A stretch of 64,000 nt of DNA, from NCBI GenBank assembly GCA_016869535.1, contig VGDX01000005.1, positions 1 to 64,000 of the forward strand. The letters run 5' to 3'. This document shows, in pieces, positions 18,901 to 28,482 of this stretch. Source of the DNA: Alphaproteobacteria bacterium (GTDB lineage Bacteria > Pseudomonadota > Alphaproteobacteria > Rhizobiales > Methyloligellaceae). The number at the start of each line of letters is the position of its first letter. The first letter of the stretch is position 1. The translations under genes were made by a program, and so were the position numbers. Under the pieces are notes generated by a model. It had not been told where the DNA came from. It did not search any database and was given only the letters and a program-made list of their open reading frames with translations.

Positions 18901-20589
18901 TCAGGCAGGCGCCTGATCTTCGGCGAGCACGCTGTGAATCTGCGCCACGACGGTGGCTCCCTCGCCGACGGCTGCCGCGACTCGCTTGATCGACCCTGCG
19001 CGCACATCACCGATAGCAAAGACGCCAGGCTGGCTGGTTTCAAGCGGCAACGCCGCACGCTGGTTGATGCATTTGCCGTCCGGGCATTTCGCTCCGGTCA
19101 CGATAAAGCCTTTGCCGTCAAGTGAAACGCAACCGTCGAGCCAGTTCGCATTCGGATCGGCCCCGCAGAACAGGAAGAGATGCTTCGAAGAGCATGCATG
19201 CGTCTCGCCCGTCAGCTTGTCGCGGAACACGGCACCAGTAAGCCCCGTCGACTCATCGCCTTCGAGGCCAACGAGCTCGGTGTTGGTATGCAGTTCGACA
19301 TTCGGTAACGCTTTGATGCGGTCAATCAGGTAGCGCGACATTGTGGCTTCGAGTCCATCCCGCCGCACGACGAGATGGAGCTGCTTCACCTTCGGCGCAA
19401 GGAAGACGACCGCCTGGCCCGCTGAATTGCCGCCGCCAACCAGGGTCACTTCTGCAGCCTCGCAAAGCTTTGCTTCGACCGGTGTAGCCCAGTAGGAGAC
19501 GCCGGCCCCTTCAAATTTCGAGAGCTCCTTCACGTCGGGTTTGTGATAGCGCGCACCGGAGGCGACGACGATAGTGCGCGCTTTGACAACTCGGCCATCG
19601 GTCAATTCGATCCGCAGAGGATCGCCTTCCTTCTTGGCGGAACTGCAATCGAGCCGAGCGGCCTCGAGCGGAATGGCAATCTGCACGCCGAATTTGAGCG
19701 CCTGGTTGAAAGCGCGTCCGGCGAGCCCCATGCCCGAGATGCCGGTGGGAAATCCGAGATAGTTCTCGATGCGCGCCGAAGCACCCGCCTGCCCCCCGAA
19801 GGCGCGCTGGTCGAGAACGATCGCCGACAACCCTTCCGAGCCGGCATAAACGGCGGTGGCAAGGCCCGCTGGCCCCGCGCCGACGATGGCGACATCGTAG
19901 ATAATCTTTGGGTCGAGTTCGGGCGTAATACCGACACAGATACCGGCCTCGATGTCGCTCGGCCGTTTCAACACCGTCCCATCGGGGCAAAGCATCAGCG
20001 GCAAATCCTCCGGCGCGACGCCGAGGCGCTCGATCATGGCGCGTGCATCCGTATCGCTTGCGGAATCGAGGACTGTGTAAGGATAGCCGTTGCGGCGGAG
20101 AAAACCTTCCAGCCTGACGAGGTCCGGTGTGCCGGGTGTGCCGATCAGTACCGACCCTGCACCGCCCGCCTCGATCAATCCGACCCGGCGGAGGATGAAG
20201 GCGCGCATCATGATCTCGCCGATATCCGCCGAGCCGATCAACAAGGCGCGCACATGCGCCGAATCGAATGGCAGCGTCATGCAGCCTCCCGCACCGGCGC
20301 GGCCGCAAGCGAGCGTTTTCCCGCCGGCAAGCTGGCTCACCTCGCCGGAAAACTGACCGGCCTGAAGCGTGGTGATCGGAACGTCCGGGTTTAGGGCATC
20401 GCGGCGCACGATATCGATCGAACCCTTGAGCACGAGCCAGACCGGAACGTTGCGTTCGCCTACGTCGAACACGATCTCACCCGGAGCGAAGTCGCGCGCC
20501 GCCCCACTGGCAAATCGCTTGGCCGACTCCATCTGGGCCGCATCAAATACCGGAAAGAGTTGATGACCGCGGGTCTCGAGGACACTCAT
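18901..20589 (-). CDS. cNMP-binding / thioredoxin reductase-like fusion
   Basis: A 562-residue three-part protein. Residues about 14-130 form a cyclic-nucleotide-binding (CRP-like) fold (GEIVFDVGERNVPVWLVLKG, then AGQFSGEVSQLAGG). Residues about 145-215 look like a glutaredoxin/thioredoxin-fold module without an active-site CxxC (SVLIGTPGTPDLVRLEGFL). Residues 230-555 form a FAD/NAD(P)H oxidoreductase of the thioredoxin reductase group, with the FAD loop VGAGPAGLAT (236-245), the NADPH loop VGGGNSAGQA (384-393) and GVFAIGDVRAGSIKR near the end. The redox CxxC of true TrxR is absent (VSYWATPVEAKLC stands in its place), but a CPDGKC occurs at 502-507. The electron acceptor is unknown. It is encoded just before the vWA gene. 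Confidence 0.85.
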   Translation of the reverse strand: MSVLETRGHQLFPVFDAAQMESAKRFASGAARDFAPGEIVFDVGERNVPVWLVLKGSIDIVRRDALNPDVPITTLQAGQFSGEVSQLAGGKTLACGRAGAGGCMTLPFDSAHVRALLIGSADIGEIMMRAFILRRVGLIEAGGAGSVLIGTPGTPDLVRLEGFLRRNGYPYTVLDSASDTDARAMIERLGVAPEDLPLMLCPDGTVLKRPSDIEAGICVGITPELDPKIIYDVAIVGAGPAGLATAVYAGSEGLSAIVLDQRAFGGQAGASARIENYLGFPTGISGMGLAGRAFNQALKFGVQIAIPLEAARLDCSSAKKEGDPLRIELTDGRVVKARTIVVASGARYHKPDVKELSKFEGAGVSYWATPVEAKLCEAAEVTLVGGGNSAGQAVVFLAPKVKQLHLVVRRDGLEATMSRYLIDRIKALPNVELHTNTELVGLEGDESTGLTGAVFRDKLTGETHACSSKHLFLFCGADPNANWLDGCVSLDGKGFIVTGAKCPDGKCINQRAALPLETSQPGVFAIGDVRAGSIKRVAAAVGEGATVVAQIHSVLAEDQAPA

Positions 20590-20620
20590 GCTCGGGGTTC
20601 CGATTGCATAACTGAAGCCA

Positions 20621-21649
20621 TTATTCTACCGCGCGGGCCATGGGTTGAAACATGCGCCGGTATCCACTTGGTGTAAGCCCTGTGCGCCTCTTAAACAGTC
20701 GGCGAAAGAACGCAGGGTCCTCATAACCAACAACGGCACTGATTTCGTCAACAGGCTTATCGCCGCTTTCGAGGCGCCGCTTGGCCTCCTCCACGCGAAT
20801 ATTCTGCACATATTCGATCAGGGTCAAACCCGTTGCGACCTTGAACCTCCGTTTCAGCGTGCGCGGCGGAAGATTGGCAACTCGCTCGACGCCGGTGACG
20901 ACATCCGGCTCGCGGAAATGCTGCGCGAGCCAGTTCTGGCATGTGCGAACTGCAGAGTCGGCATGCGGATCGCCCCTGATCAGACTTGCATAGGGCAGTT
21001 GCCCCTCGCCGTGCCACTTCAGCAGATACACCTTGGCGATGCGCATCGCCTCGCCGGGGCTGGCATGGCGCGCGATAATGTGGATGGCCAGGTCGTGCCA
21101 CGAGGTGGTACCGCCTGCCGTAACGATTCGCCCGCGTGCATCGGCGAAGACGAGGTTAGGCTCCGGCCGGAAATCGATCTCTGGGAAGTTTCGGCGGAAG
21201 AGATCTCGATAGGCCCAATGCGAAGTCGCGGCGCGCCCTTTTAGCAACCCGGTCTCTGCCAACATGATCGAGCCTGAGCAGGCCGAATAGAGCGTTGCCC
21301 CGGCTCGATAACATCGCTTGATCCAATCAATCAGCTCAGGATAGCGACCCTTCATATCCTCGTCGGGTGCAAGCCACAGTTCCGGCAAGATGACGATGGC
21401 GGGTTTGGGATCGTCTTTGACCGATAGATGCGGTGTGACCGGGATGCCATTGCCGCAGCGGAAGGACCGCGCCGTGGTGGAAACGATGCGTGGTGTGAAT
21501 AATTGGCGCGGCGGCCTGTCTCGCACCAAAGTCTGCCAGATTGAACCGGCGGCGCTCAGCACGTCGAACATGCCGTAAAGTGCCGATCCTGCCGTCTCCG
21601 GCACGGCCACGATTGCCGTTTCTAGAGGTCCTTTAAGCGGTCTGCCCAT
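20621..21649 (-). CDS. GlxA-type transcription regulator (DJ-1/PfpI + AraC)
   Basis: A 342-residue regulator with an N-terminal class I amidotransferase-like (DJ-1/PfpI) domain (about 8-200) and a C-terminal AraC double helix-turn-helix (about 225-335, with NLPPRTLKRRFKVATGLT and VGYEDPAFFRRLFKRRTGL). The nucleophile-elbow region reads YSACSGSIMLAETGLL, so a Cys is present. Such proteins bind a small ligand through the first domain and activate or repress nearby genes. It is divergent from the osmC-like gene across about 120 bases, which makes that gene the likeliest target. Confidence 0.9.
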   Translation of the reverse strand: MGRPLKGPLETAIVAVPETAGSALYGMFDVLSAAGSIWQTLVRDRPPRQLFTPRIVSTTARSFRCGNGIPVTPHLSVKDDPKPAIVILPELWLAPDEDMKGRYPELIDWIKRCYRAGATLYSACSGSIMLAETGLLKGRAATSHWAYRDLFRRNFPEIDFRPEPNLVFADARGRIVTAGGTTSWHDLAIHIIARHASPGEAMRIAKVYLLKWHGEGQLPYASLIRGDPHADSAVRTCQNWLAQHFREPDVVTGVERVANLPPRTLKRRFKVATGLTLIEYVQNIRVEEAKRRLESGDKPVDEISAVVGYEDPAFFRRLFKRRTGLTPSGYRRMFQPMARAVE

Positions 21650-21771
21650 GACAAGCGCAATGATGGCACAAATGAACCGGTTTTGGAAATTATGCCGCTT
21701 ATCTTAGAGCCCTCTCTTTCATAGATTTTGCACTCGTTACCGCAGCACAAAACCTCGAAAGGGAAATCCCC

Positions 21772-22335
21772 ATGCCCCTGCAAATGTCAACGACGAAACA
21801 GACCACAATAAATGGCGTCGACGTCGATGCCCTGACGAAAACCATCGACGCGATCAAGCATGAGACCAATTTAAGCGCCTTTCAGTTCCGCGCCAGAAAC
21901 ACATGGCTTGGCGGTGGCCTCAACCACTCGACCATTCAGGGCTTCTTCGGAGCGGGCCAAGAGCGAGCCCGCGCGGCGTCCTTCACTTTCAAGGCCGACG
22001 AACCTCCTGTACTCCTCGGTGACGATCGCGGCGCAAACCCAGTCGAATTCGTGCTTCATGCGTTGGCGGCCTGCCTGACCACGACCTTGGCCTATCATGC
22101 CGCCGCACGCGGCATCGAGATTCGTTCCATCAGCTCTGAACTCGAAGGCGATCTCGATCTGCGAGGGTTCCTTGGCTTGGCCGATGTGCGCAAGGGTTAT
22201 CACCATGTGCGCGTGAAAATGCATGTGGCAAGCGATGCGCCGGCGGATCAATTGGCCAATCTTGCCAAATTCTCACCGGTCTACGACATCGTCGCGAATT
22301 CGCTACCCGTCGAGGTGATCGTCGAGACGCAGTGA
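21772..22335 (+). CDS. OsmC family protein
   Basis: A 187-residue member of the OsmC/Ohr family, whose members mostly reduce organic hydroperoxides through two cysteines. The helix carrying the first Cys is present (EFVLHALAACLTTTLAYHA, near 100). The second expected position reads LAKFSPVYDIVAN, with Ser rather than Cys, so peroxidatic chemistry by the usual two-Cys mechanism is doubtful. The ATG at 21772 follows an AAAGGGA ribosome site. The neighbouring divergent GlxA-type regulator probably controls it, and a terminator follows. Confidence 0.85.
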   Translation: MPLQMSTTKQTTINGVDVDALTKTIDAIKHETNLSAFQFRARNTWLGGGLNHSTIQGFFGAGQERARAASFTFKADEPPVLLGDDRGANPVEFVLHALAACLTTTLAYHAAARGIEIRSISSELEGDLDLRGFLGLADVRKGYHHVRVKMHVASDAPADQLANLAKFSPVYDIVANSLPVEVIVETQ

Positions 22336-22349
22336 TGCTCGAAGAGGCG

Positions 22350-22377
22350 CGGCAAGTGAGCTTGCCGTTCCTTTTTC
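22350..22377 (+). terminator. Rho-independent terminator after osmC-like gene
   Basis: A 7-bp stem (CGGCAAG / CTTGCCG) with a TGAG loop is followed by TTCCTTTTT. It lies 14 bases after the osmC-like stop and ends just before the convergent ndk stop. Confidence 0.75.
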
Positions 22378-22380
22378 GCT

Positions 22381-22803
22381 CTAGCCGACGATTTCGCTTT
22401 TCTTGAAACAGAGCGCGATCTCGCGCTTGGCGGTTTCCGGTCCGTCGGAGCCGTGCACGGAATTGCGTTGCAAATTGACGGCGAAATCCTTGCGGATGGT
22501 ACCCGGCTCGGCGTCAACCGGATTGGTCGCTCCCATCACCGCTCGATTCTTGGCGATGGCGTCCTCACCTTCGAGCACCTGCAGGACGATCGGGCCGGAC
22601 GTCATGAAGGTAATGAGGTCCTTGAAGAAGGGCTGGCCCTTGTGAACTTCGTAAAACGCCTTGGCGTCCTTCTTCTTCCACCAAACGCGCTTTTGTGCGA
22701 TCACGCGCAAGCCTTCCGCCTCAAGTCTCGATATGATCTGACCGGTGATGTTTCGTGCGGTCGCGTCTGGTTTGATGATCGACAGCGTGCGTTCGATAGC
22801 CAT
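22381..22803 (-). CDS. ndk: Nucleoside diphosphate kinase
   Basis: Ndk transfers the gamma phosphate of ATP to other nucleoside diphosphates. The 140-residue protein begins [17 protein letters not shown] (family N-terminus) and carries the active-site His in [17 protein letters not shown] (near 117). I chose the ATG at 22803 because it matches the family start; an in-frame start 84 bases upstream would add a non-conserved basic extension. It converges with the osmC-like gene. Confidence 0.97.
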   Translation of the reverse strand: MAIERTLSIIKPDATARNITGQIISRLEAEGLRVIAQKRVWWKKKDAKAFYEVHKGQPFFKDLITFMTSGPIVLQVLEGEDAIAKNRAVMGATNPVDAEPGTIRKDFAVNLQRNSVHGSDGPETAKREIALCFKKSEIVG

Positions 22804-22941
22804 GAGAAACCCTCTAGTCTTTTTGATATTGCGGGGCTTATAGCGGCCGCGCGGGACAGCTACAAGGCGAGCCGTGTGAAGATTCAATTAAACTGAGAAT
22901 GCCAGAACGATAGCGATTCAGGCCAATAGGGGGGTGAAGCG

Positions 22942-23292
22942 ATGCTCTATGCCACTCTCAAAGTCCTTCTGACGAGTGTCCTCGTGGTCGCAGTATCGGA
23001 AACCGCTAAGCGCAGTAGCCTCTTAGGGGCGATCCTTGCATCGATCCCCCTCGTTTCAGTGCTGGCTATGATCTGGCTCTATATCGACACGCGCGATGTG
23101 GAGAAGATCGCAAACCTCGCCACCGGCATTTTCTGGCTGGTGTTGCCGTCGCTCGTACTGTTCGTGATTTTGCCGCTTCTATTGCGCTCAGGCGTCGATT
23201 TCTATGCCAGTCTCGGCATCTCCATCGCCCTTACCGTCGCCGCCTATTTCGCCATGATCCAAGGTTTACACTTCGTCGGCATCGAATTGTAA
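22942..23292 (+). CDS. DUF3147-like membrane protein
   Basis: A 116-residue protein with four hydrophobic segments (LKVLLTSVLVVAVSETA; LLGAILASIPLVSVLAMIWLY; IFWLVLPSLVLFVILPLLL; SIALTVAAYFAMIQG). The pattern and the ETAKRSSLLGAILASIPL segment match small inner-membrane proteins of the DUF3147 type. A ribosome site (GGGGGTGA) precedes the ATG. It converges with holC, three bases away. Function is unknown. Confidence 0.75.
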   Translation: MLYATLKVLLTSVLVVAVSETAKRSSLLGAILASIPLVSVLAMIWLYIDTRDVEKIANLATGIFWLVLPSLVLFVILPLLLRSGVDFYASLGISIALTVAAYFAMIQGLHFVGIEL

Positions 23293-23295
23293 GCG

Positions 23296-23745
23296 TTAGG
23301 CTTTTTTCTGCCAGCGGCCGGCCTCGTCCTGCTGCCAATAGCTGACCTCGTACCCCTGCTCTTTCGCCGCCTGCCACCTCGCGCGGGCTCGTGCCACCTC
23401 ATCGGCATCTCGGCCGTTGAACATATGGACGACGCGGATATAGGTGGATGCGTCAGCAATCTCCGCACCATCCACCAGAAAACGGACCTGCGCCGCATTG
23501 GGGTTATCCTCGGCCGTGGTCAGATAAACGGGGTTCGCTTCGGGCATGCCGTCGCGGACCGTGCCGTGTGGCAGGAAGCTCTCCTCGCGATAGGTCCACA
23601 GCCTTGTGCTGAGTGCCTCGACCCGTTCCTCGCTCGCCGCTTGGACCGTTGCGCGCCAGCCGCGCTCAAGCGAACGCTCGAGCAAGTTCGGCAAGACCTC
23701 GTCGAGGGAGCGCTGGTCGAGATGGTAAAAATAAATCTCGGTCAT
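23296..23745 (-). CDS. holC: DNA polymerase III chi subunit
   Basis: A 149-residue HolC, the clamp-loader accessory subunit that links DNA polymerase III to single-strand binding protein. The N-terminus TEIYFYHLDQRSLDEVLPNLLE is typical, and FLPHGTVRDGMPEANPVYLT and VVHMFNGRDADEVARARARW match conserved family segments. Length is normal. It lies five bases after der on the same strand; in many alphaproteobacteria holC follows pepA, which is not present here. Confidence 0.9.
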   Translation of the reverse strand: MTEIYFYHLDQRSLDEVLPNLLERSLERGWRATVQAASEERVEALSTRLWTYREESFLPHGTVRDGMPEANPVYLTTAEDNPNAAQVRFLVDGAEIADASTYIRVVHMFNGRDADEVARARARWQAAKEQGYEVSYWQQDEAGRWQKKA

Positions 23746-23750
23746 GCTGC

Positions 23751-25109
23751 TTATCCGGAATCTTTGGCGTAGGGATTGGCGCCTTTGCGGAGATTAATCC
23801 GGATCGGCACGCCGGGCATGTCGAAACTCTCGCGCAAGGCATTGACCAAGTAGCGCACATAGGAATCGGGTAATGCTTTTGGACGCGAGCAGAACAGGAC
23901 GAAGGTCGGTGGCCGGGCATTGGCCTGGGTGATATATCTCAATTTGATACGCCGTCCCGACACGGCGGGCGGCGAATGCGCTTCGACCGTGGCTTGCAGC
24001 CATTGATTGAGGGCATGGGTCGGCAGTCTTCGGTTCCACAACGCATCAGCGGCGAACACTGACTGCATCAGCGTGTCAAGACCGCTGCCGCGCTTGGCGG
24101 AGACCGGCACCAACGCCACCCCTTTGATCTGCGGCAATAACCTCTGGCAGGTTTCGCGAAGTTCCTTGAGACGTTTGTCGGGGGTGCGCACCAAATCCCA
24201 TTTGTTGATAGCGATGACGAGCGCGCGCCCCTCCTCGGCGATGAGCTCCGCGATCTGCAAATCCTGCTTCTCGAACGGGCGCTCGGCGTCGAGCAGCAAT
24301 ACCACCACCTCGGCGAAGCGGATCGCCTTCAGCGCATCGCCCACGGAGAGCTCCTCGGCGCGGCCCTCTACCCGCATCTTTCGCCTGAGACCGGCCGTGT
24401 CGAACAAGCGCAGGATCCGGCTATCCCATTGTAATTCTGCGGAAATCGCATCCCGTGTGATCCCGGCCTCTGGACCGGTGATCATGCGCTCCTCGCCGAG
24501 CAGCGCATTGACCAGAGTGGATTTACCGACATTCGGCCGCCCGACGACAGCAATACGCAGCGGATGCGAAGCGATGTCCTCTGTTTCTTCGACCGGCATG
24601 TCCACATCGCCGCGCAGCTCCCTGCGCGCCTGTGCGATCGCCTCGGCCAGATCGCCAATGCCAAGTCCATGTTCGGCGGAGATTGCAAGAGGTTCGCCGA
24701 GACCGAGCGCATAGGCTTCGTAGAGCCCTGCCTCTGCTGTGCGTCCCTCCGATTTGTTCGCGGCGAGCACCACCTTCTTGCCGGAGGCGCGCACAAGATC
24801 GGCGAACATCTCGTCGGCCCCGGTAACGCCCGCGCGCGCATCGATGAGAAACAGCACGAGATCGGCAAGCTTAACGGCCGCCTCGGTCTGCTTACGCATG
24901 CGTGCCGAGAGCCCCTTATCACCCGGCTCAAGTCCGGCCGTGTCGATGATGGTGACCGGTGCACCCTCAAGTTCCGCCTCGGCTTCGCGCCGGTCGCGCG
25001 TCAGGCCCGGCTGATCGTCGACCAGCGCCAAGCGCTTGCCGACCAGCCGGTTGAACAGCGTCGACTTGCCGACATTCGGCCGTCCGATGATGGCGACTGT
25101 AAAAGACAT
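23751..25109 (-). CDS. der: Ribosome assembly GTPase Der (EngA)
   Basis: A 452-residue GTPase required for 50S subunit maturation. It has the two tandem G domains characteristic of Der: GRPNVGKST at residues 8-16 and again near 190, DTAGLEPGD and DTAGLRRK as the G3 motifs, and NKSEGR and NKWD as G4. A KH-like C-terminal domain ends the protein. It follows bamB and the yfgM-like gene, the same order as in many proteobacteria. Confidence 0.98.
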   Translation of the reverse strand: MSFTVAIIGRPNVGKSTLFNRLVGKRLALVDDQPGLTRDRREAEAELEGAPVTIIDTAGLEPGDKGLSARMRKQTEAAVKLADLVLFLIDARAGVTGADEMFADLVRASGKKVVLAANKSEGRTAEAGLYEAYALGLGEPLAISAEHGLGIGDLAEAIAQARRELRGDVDMPVEETEDIASHPLRIAVVGRPNVGKSTLVNALLGEERMITGPEAGITRDAISAELQWDSRILRLFDTAGLRRKMRVEGRAEELSVGDALKAIRFAEVVVLLLDAERPFEKQDLQIAELIAEEGRALVIAINKWDLVRTPDKRLKELRETCQRLLPQIKGVALVPVSAKRGSGLDTLMQSVFAADALWNRRLPTHALNQWLQATVEAHSPPAVSGRRIKLRYITQANARPPTFVLFCSRPKALPDSYVRYLVNALRESFDMPGVPIRINLRKGANPYAKDSG

Positions 25110-25163
25110 CGATTCCGGTAGATGCGGCGTTCGACGGACGTCGCGCGCCAGGCCCCCAAACCG

Positions 25164-26513
25164 CTAGTTGAGGCCGATCAATTCGGCGTCATCGGTCAAA
25201 ATATACATTCGGCCGCCGGCGACAACGGGCGTTACGAAAACATCCTCATCTAGGTCGACATTGTCGATAACCTGACCGTTCCTGGCATCAACGCCGACCA
25301 GTAAACCTTCACCGGAAACGAGCCACAGCTTGCCGCCGGCAAGCACCGGACCGTTCCAGCGCGGGCTCTGCGGCAGTTCGCTCGCCCAGCGCACCTCCCC
25401 GTCATTGCGGGAGAGCGCGATGAGTTTACCCGACGTGTCGACAACAAAGACGCTATCGCCCGCAACCCATGGCATCTGCGTGCTCGCGACGTTGCGTGTC
25501 CAGATGCGCGCGCCGGAGGATTCCGAGGTGGCGATCATCCTGCCGCCATGGCTGACCGCGAACACAACGCCTCGGTCGATGACGGGACGCGCGGGATCGC
25601 CGAGAATGCCCGCGGCTGTGGTTCCGGTGGTGCGGGTTAACGATTCACGCCAAGTCGCCTGGCCGCTGCCGGCTTGATAAGCGGCGATGTCGCCGGCGGG
25701 GAAAGGCGCGACCACCATACCACTGCCGACCGCGGGACTTGCATTGCTGAGCAAGGTGGCTGTCTGCGGCAAGCCTCGCGCCCGCCAGAGATTGTTACCA
25801 TCGGCGGCGTTTAGCGCATAAAGCGTATTGTCCGTGGAAACGAAAAAGACCTTACCCCCCGTGGCCGTGGGTGAATTGCGAATAGGATGTCCCACTGTCT
25901 TGGTCCATAGGACCGCGCCATTGCCGGGATCGAGGGCCACTACCGTTCCATAGCCGGTCGTGACGATCAGGCGGCTGCCGTCGAAAGCGAGACCTCCGCC
26001 GAAACCTTCGCTGCTGCGCTCGTTGTCAGGCGTTAGGCTCACCGACCAGACCTCGGCACCACTCGAGGCCGCATGGGCCGAAACGTTGCCAGCGGCATCG
26101 AGGGTGAAGACCTTGCCCCCGACGACGAGCGGCACAGCGCTCAAGCGCCCACGAGACGACGACCCGGTGCCTATATCGGTGGACCATACTTTCCGCAGGG
26201 AACCGCTGAGCGCGAGATGCCCGAGATTGTTGGTGGGTACACCGCCCGGCTGCGCCCAGGCGGCATTAACATGCGGCGCCGGCAGTGAAACCGGCCGGAG
26301 CACCGCACCGGACTGGATGGCGGAATTGGGATCGGTGATGACGGCGATGCGTTCACCCGGAAGCGGTTCTTTCTTCTCGGCAAAGGGATTGGTCAATTTA
26401 TCGGAGATAGACGAAAGACCGCTACCACCACCACAGCCACCAAGATTGGCGGCGATCGCAACCACGATCCCCGCGCCAATTAAATCATGTATCCGTGTCG
26501 GACCCCGGCCCAA
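25164..26513 (-). CDS. bamB: Outer membrane assembly lipoprotein BamB
   Basis: BamB is a lipoprotein of the beta-barrel assembly machine that inserts outer-membrane proteins. The N-terminus has a signal with lipobox LGGC (near residues 23-26), and the rest forms repeated PQQ-like beta-propeller blades (LTLDAAGNVSAHAASSGAEVW, then ALDPGNGAVLWTKTVG, ALNAADGNNLWRARG and so on). At 449 residues it is a little longer than enteric BamB. It lies between the yfgM-like gene and der. Confidence 0.92.
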   Translation of the reverse strand: MGRGPTRIHDLIGAGIVVAIAANLGGCGGGSGLSSISDKLTNPFAEKKEPLPGERIAVITDPNSAIQSGAVLRPVSLPAPHVNAAWAQPGGVPTNNLGHLALSGSLRKVWSTDIGTGSSSRGRLSAVPLVVGGKVFTLDAAGNVSAHAASSGAEVWSVSLTPDNERSSEGFGGGLAFDGSRLIVTTGYGTVVALDPGNGAVLWTKTVGHPIRNSPTATGGKVFFVSTDNTLYALNAADGNNLWRARGLPQTATLLSNASPAVGSGMVVAPFPAGDIAAYQAGSGQATWRESLTRTTGTTAAGILGDPARPVIDRGVVFAVSHGGRMIATSESSGARIWTRNVASTQMPWVAGDSVFVVDTSGKLIALSRNDGEVRWASELPQSPRWNGPVLAGGKLWLVSGEGLLVGVDARNGQVIDNVDLDEDVFVTPVVAGGRMYILTDDAELIGLN

Positions 26514-26539
26514 TTCGAGCCACCCTTGAGCTTGGTAAG

Positions 26540-27226
26540 CTAGTTTGTCTTGGCGCTTGGCGCCGATGACGCACCCAGGATAAGAGCGAGCATCATCTCG
26601 GCGCGCTCCCGCAGATTCGGTGGCGTTCCCGGGTCGCCAAGCAGCGCGGTAAACTGCTGTTCGGCCTCGCGCATGTCGTTCAACCGATAGGCCGAAAGGC
26701 CAAGCATCTCACGCGCGGTAAATCTCCAGGCGCCGTTGGAATCAATGAGGCCTTTGAGGCGGCGTTCCATTTCCGCATAGTCGGCGCTGTCTAGTCGGAG
26801 CGCGGCGCCCTGCAGCGTGGCAAGATTTTGCAGAATCCTATCGACATTCGCATCGATAGCGAGAGCGTCGTAGGCCTTGACCGCCTCGTCGATCTTTCCG
26901 GCTTTCGCTTCCGCCGCGGCGAGTTGGAAGCGCGACAGCACGCGATATCCTTGCGGGCCGGACTGCGCCAGTTCGGTCAGCATCTCCTGCGCCTTGGCTT
27001 TATCGGCGCCACCTTCCAGGATCAACGCTTGGGTGAATTGTGTGCCGGCCTCTTGGGCGTTACGCTCCTGCCAATAGGTCCAGCCGGTGTGACCGGCTAC
27101 GGCGGCGACTACGAGCACCGCCAAGACGAGAATGATGACGCCGTATTTGTCCCAGAGCGCCTTGTAACGCTCCTGACGGACGGCCTCCTCCACCTCGCGA
27201 AGAAAGGTATCACCCTGGTCGCTCAT
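26540..27226 (-). CDS. YfgM-like tetratricopeptide protein
   Basis: A 228-residue protein with one N-terminal transmembrane segment (YGVIILVLAVLVVAAVAGHTGW, about 30-52) and a periplasmic helical TPR-like domain. This matches the YfgM/DUF2133 family, which in enteric bacteria associates with the SecYEG translocon and periplasmic chaperones. The order yfgM-like, bamB, der supports the assignment. The ATG at 27226 starts the soluble N-terminal stretch. Confidence 0.85.
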   Translation of the reverse strand: MSDQGDTFLREVEEAVRQERYKALWDKYGVIILVLAVLVVAAVAGHTGWTYWQERNAQEAGTQFTQALILEGGADKAKAQEMLTELAQSGPQGYRVLSRFQLAAAEAKAGKIDEAVKAYDALAIDANVDRILQNLATLQGAALRLDSADYAEMERRLKGLIDSNGAWRFTAREMLGLSAYRLNDMREAEQQFTALLGDPGTPPNLRERAEMMLALILGASSAPSAKTN

Positions 27227-27378
27227 GGGCAGCGGACTCTCATGACAGATCGGGGCGGACGGCCTGACAGGAGCCCGTCAGCCCTCCTGCCCGCCGTATA
27301 GTGAAGGCCACTTGCCCGCGCAAGGTTAAGCGGCCAGGAACCCTCTGCCGGTCTGGCTGACACGGCGCTTGCGACAGG

Positions 27379-28239
27379 CTAACTGCCTGTCATTTTGGTC
27401 TTTTTCGTGACTGCCGCCGGCTCGTCGAACATCGGATAGGTGTATTCGGCGGACGGGAAGGCGCGGGTGCGCACATCAGCGGCGAAGCCCTTGACCGCCG
27501 CCTCGATGCCGGCGCCGATCTTGGCATATTCCTTGACGAATTTCGGCACGCGCGGCGACAGGCCGAGCATGTCCTCGAGCACCAGGATCTGCCCATCGCA
27601 TTCGGCCGACGCGCCGATGCCGATGGTCGGAATGTCGATCTGCTTGGTGATACGCGCGGCGAGCAATTCGGCGAGCGCCTCGAGCACGACGGCGAAAGCG
27701 CCGGCCTCGGCAATGGCCTTGGCATCTTCCTCGTAAGGCGCCCATTCGGAACGATAACGCCCGCGCGGCTGGAACGTGCCGATGGTGTTCACCGCCTGGG
27801 GCGTGAGCCCGATATGGCTCATCACCGGGATGCCGCGCTCGCTAAGATAGCGCACGGTCTCCGCCATATGCACGCCGCCTTCGATTTTGACGGCGCCACA
27901 GCCCGTTTCCTTCATCACGCGCGCGGCGTTGCGGAAGGCGACCGCGGGACTTTCCTCATAAGAGCCGAAAGGCATGTCCACCACGACCAGCGCGCGCGTC
28001 GAGCCGCGCACCACGGCTTGCGCATGCATGATCATGAGATCGAGCGGCACCGGCACGGTGGTCTCGTAGCCGTGCATCACCATGCCGAGGGAATCGCCGA
28101 CCAGGAGAAAATCGACATGCGGATCGATGATGCGCGCGGTGTGCGCGTGATAGGCGGTCAGCGCCACGATCGGCGGTCCGCCCTTGCGCTTCCTGATGTC
28201 CGGCGCGGTGACGCGCCTAACGCTGAAATCCTGCGACAC
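27379..28239 (-). CDS. panB: Ketopantoate hydroxymethyltransferase
   Basis: PanB transfers a hydroxymethyl group from methylene-THF to alpha-ketoisovalerate, the first committed step of pantothenate synthesis. At 286 residues it shows [33 protein letters not shown] (metal-binding region), [13 protein letters not shown] and GAVKIEGG, then [20 protein letters not shown]. Standard length. No panC is adjacent in this window. Confidence 0.97.
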   Translation of the reverse strand: MSQDFSVRRVTAPDIRKRKGGPPIVALTAYHAHTARIIDPHVDFLLVGDSLGMVMHGYETTVPVPLDLMIMHAQAVVRGSTRALVVVDMPFGSYEESPAVAFRNAARVMKETGCGAVKIEGGVHMAETVRYLSERGIPVMSHIGLTPQAVNTIGTFQPRGRYRSEWAPYEEDAKAIAEAGAFAVVLEALAELLAARITKQIDIPTIGIGASAECDGQILVLEDMLGLSPRVPKFVKEYAKIGAGIEAAVKGFAADVRTRAFPSAEYTYPMFDEPAAVTKKTKMTGS

Positions 28240-28368
28240 TTTTATATCCCCTAGCCATAAAAACGGGGTTTAGCACAGTATATAGGTCTTTGTGCAGTGC
28301 AAAAAATAGCCGCAGGCAAGCGGGGCGGACTTTGGGCAGGCCCACCCCCCACGGGTCTAATTTCGACG

Positions 28369-28474
28369 GCTGTCCCTAGTCGCTGACCGGCGGTCCGAAG
28401 CGATTCGGCCCCGGCGTGCCCTTGAGGAAGCCGATCAAGGGGAGGGAATAAAAAATCGCGGAAACGGGGACAGC
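28369..28474. repeat. Inverted repeat GCTGTCCC...GGGACAGC
   Basis: Two 8-base complementary arms (28369-28376 and 28467-28474) flank about 90 bases between panB and the L,D-transpeptidase-like gene. The right arm sits in GGAAACGGGGACAGCGTC, a sequence type often seen in short repeated elements near Y1 transposases. No such transposase is here, and no second copy was seen in the window. It may be a remnant of a repeated element or an accident. Confidence 0.3.
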
Positions 28475-28482
28475 GTCACTCA

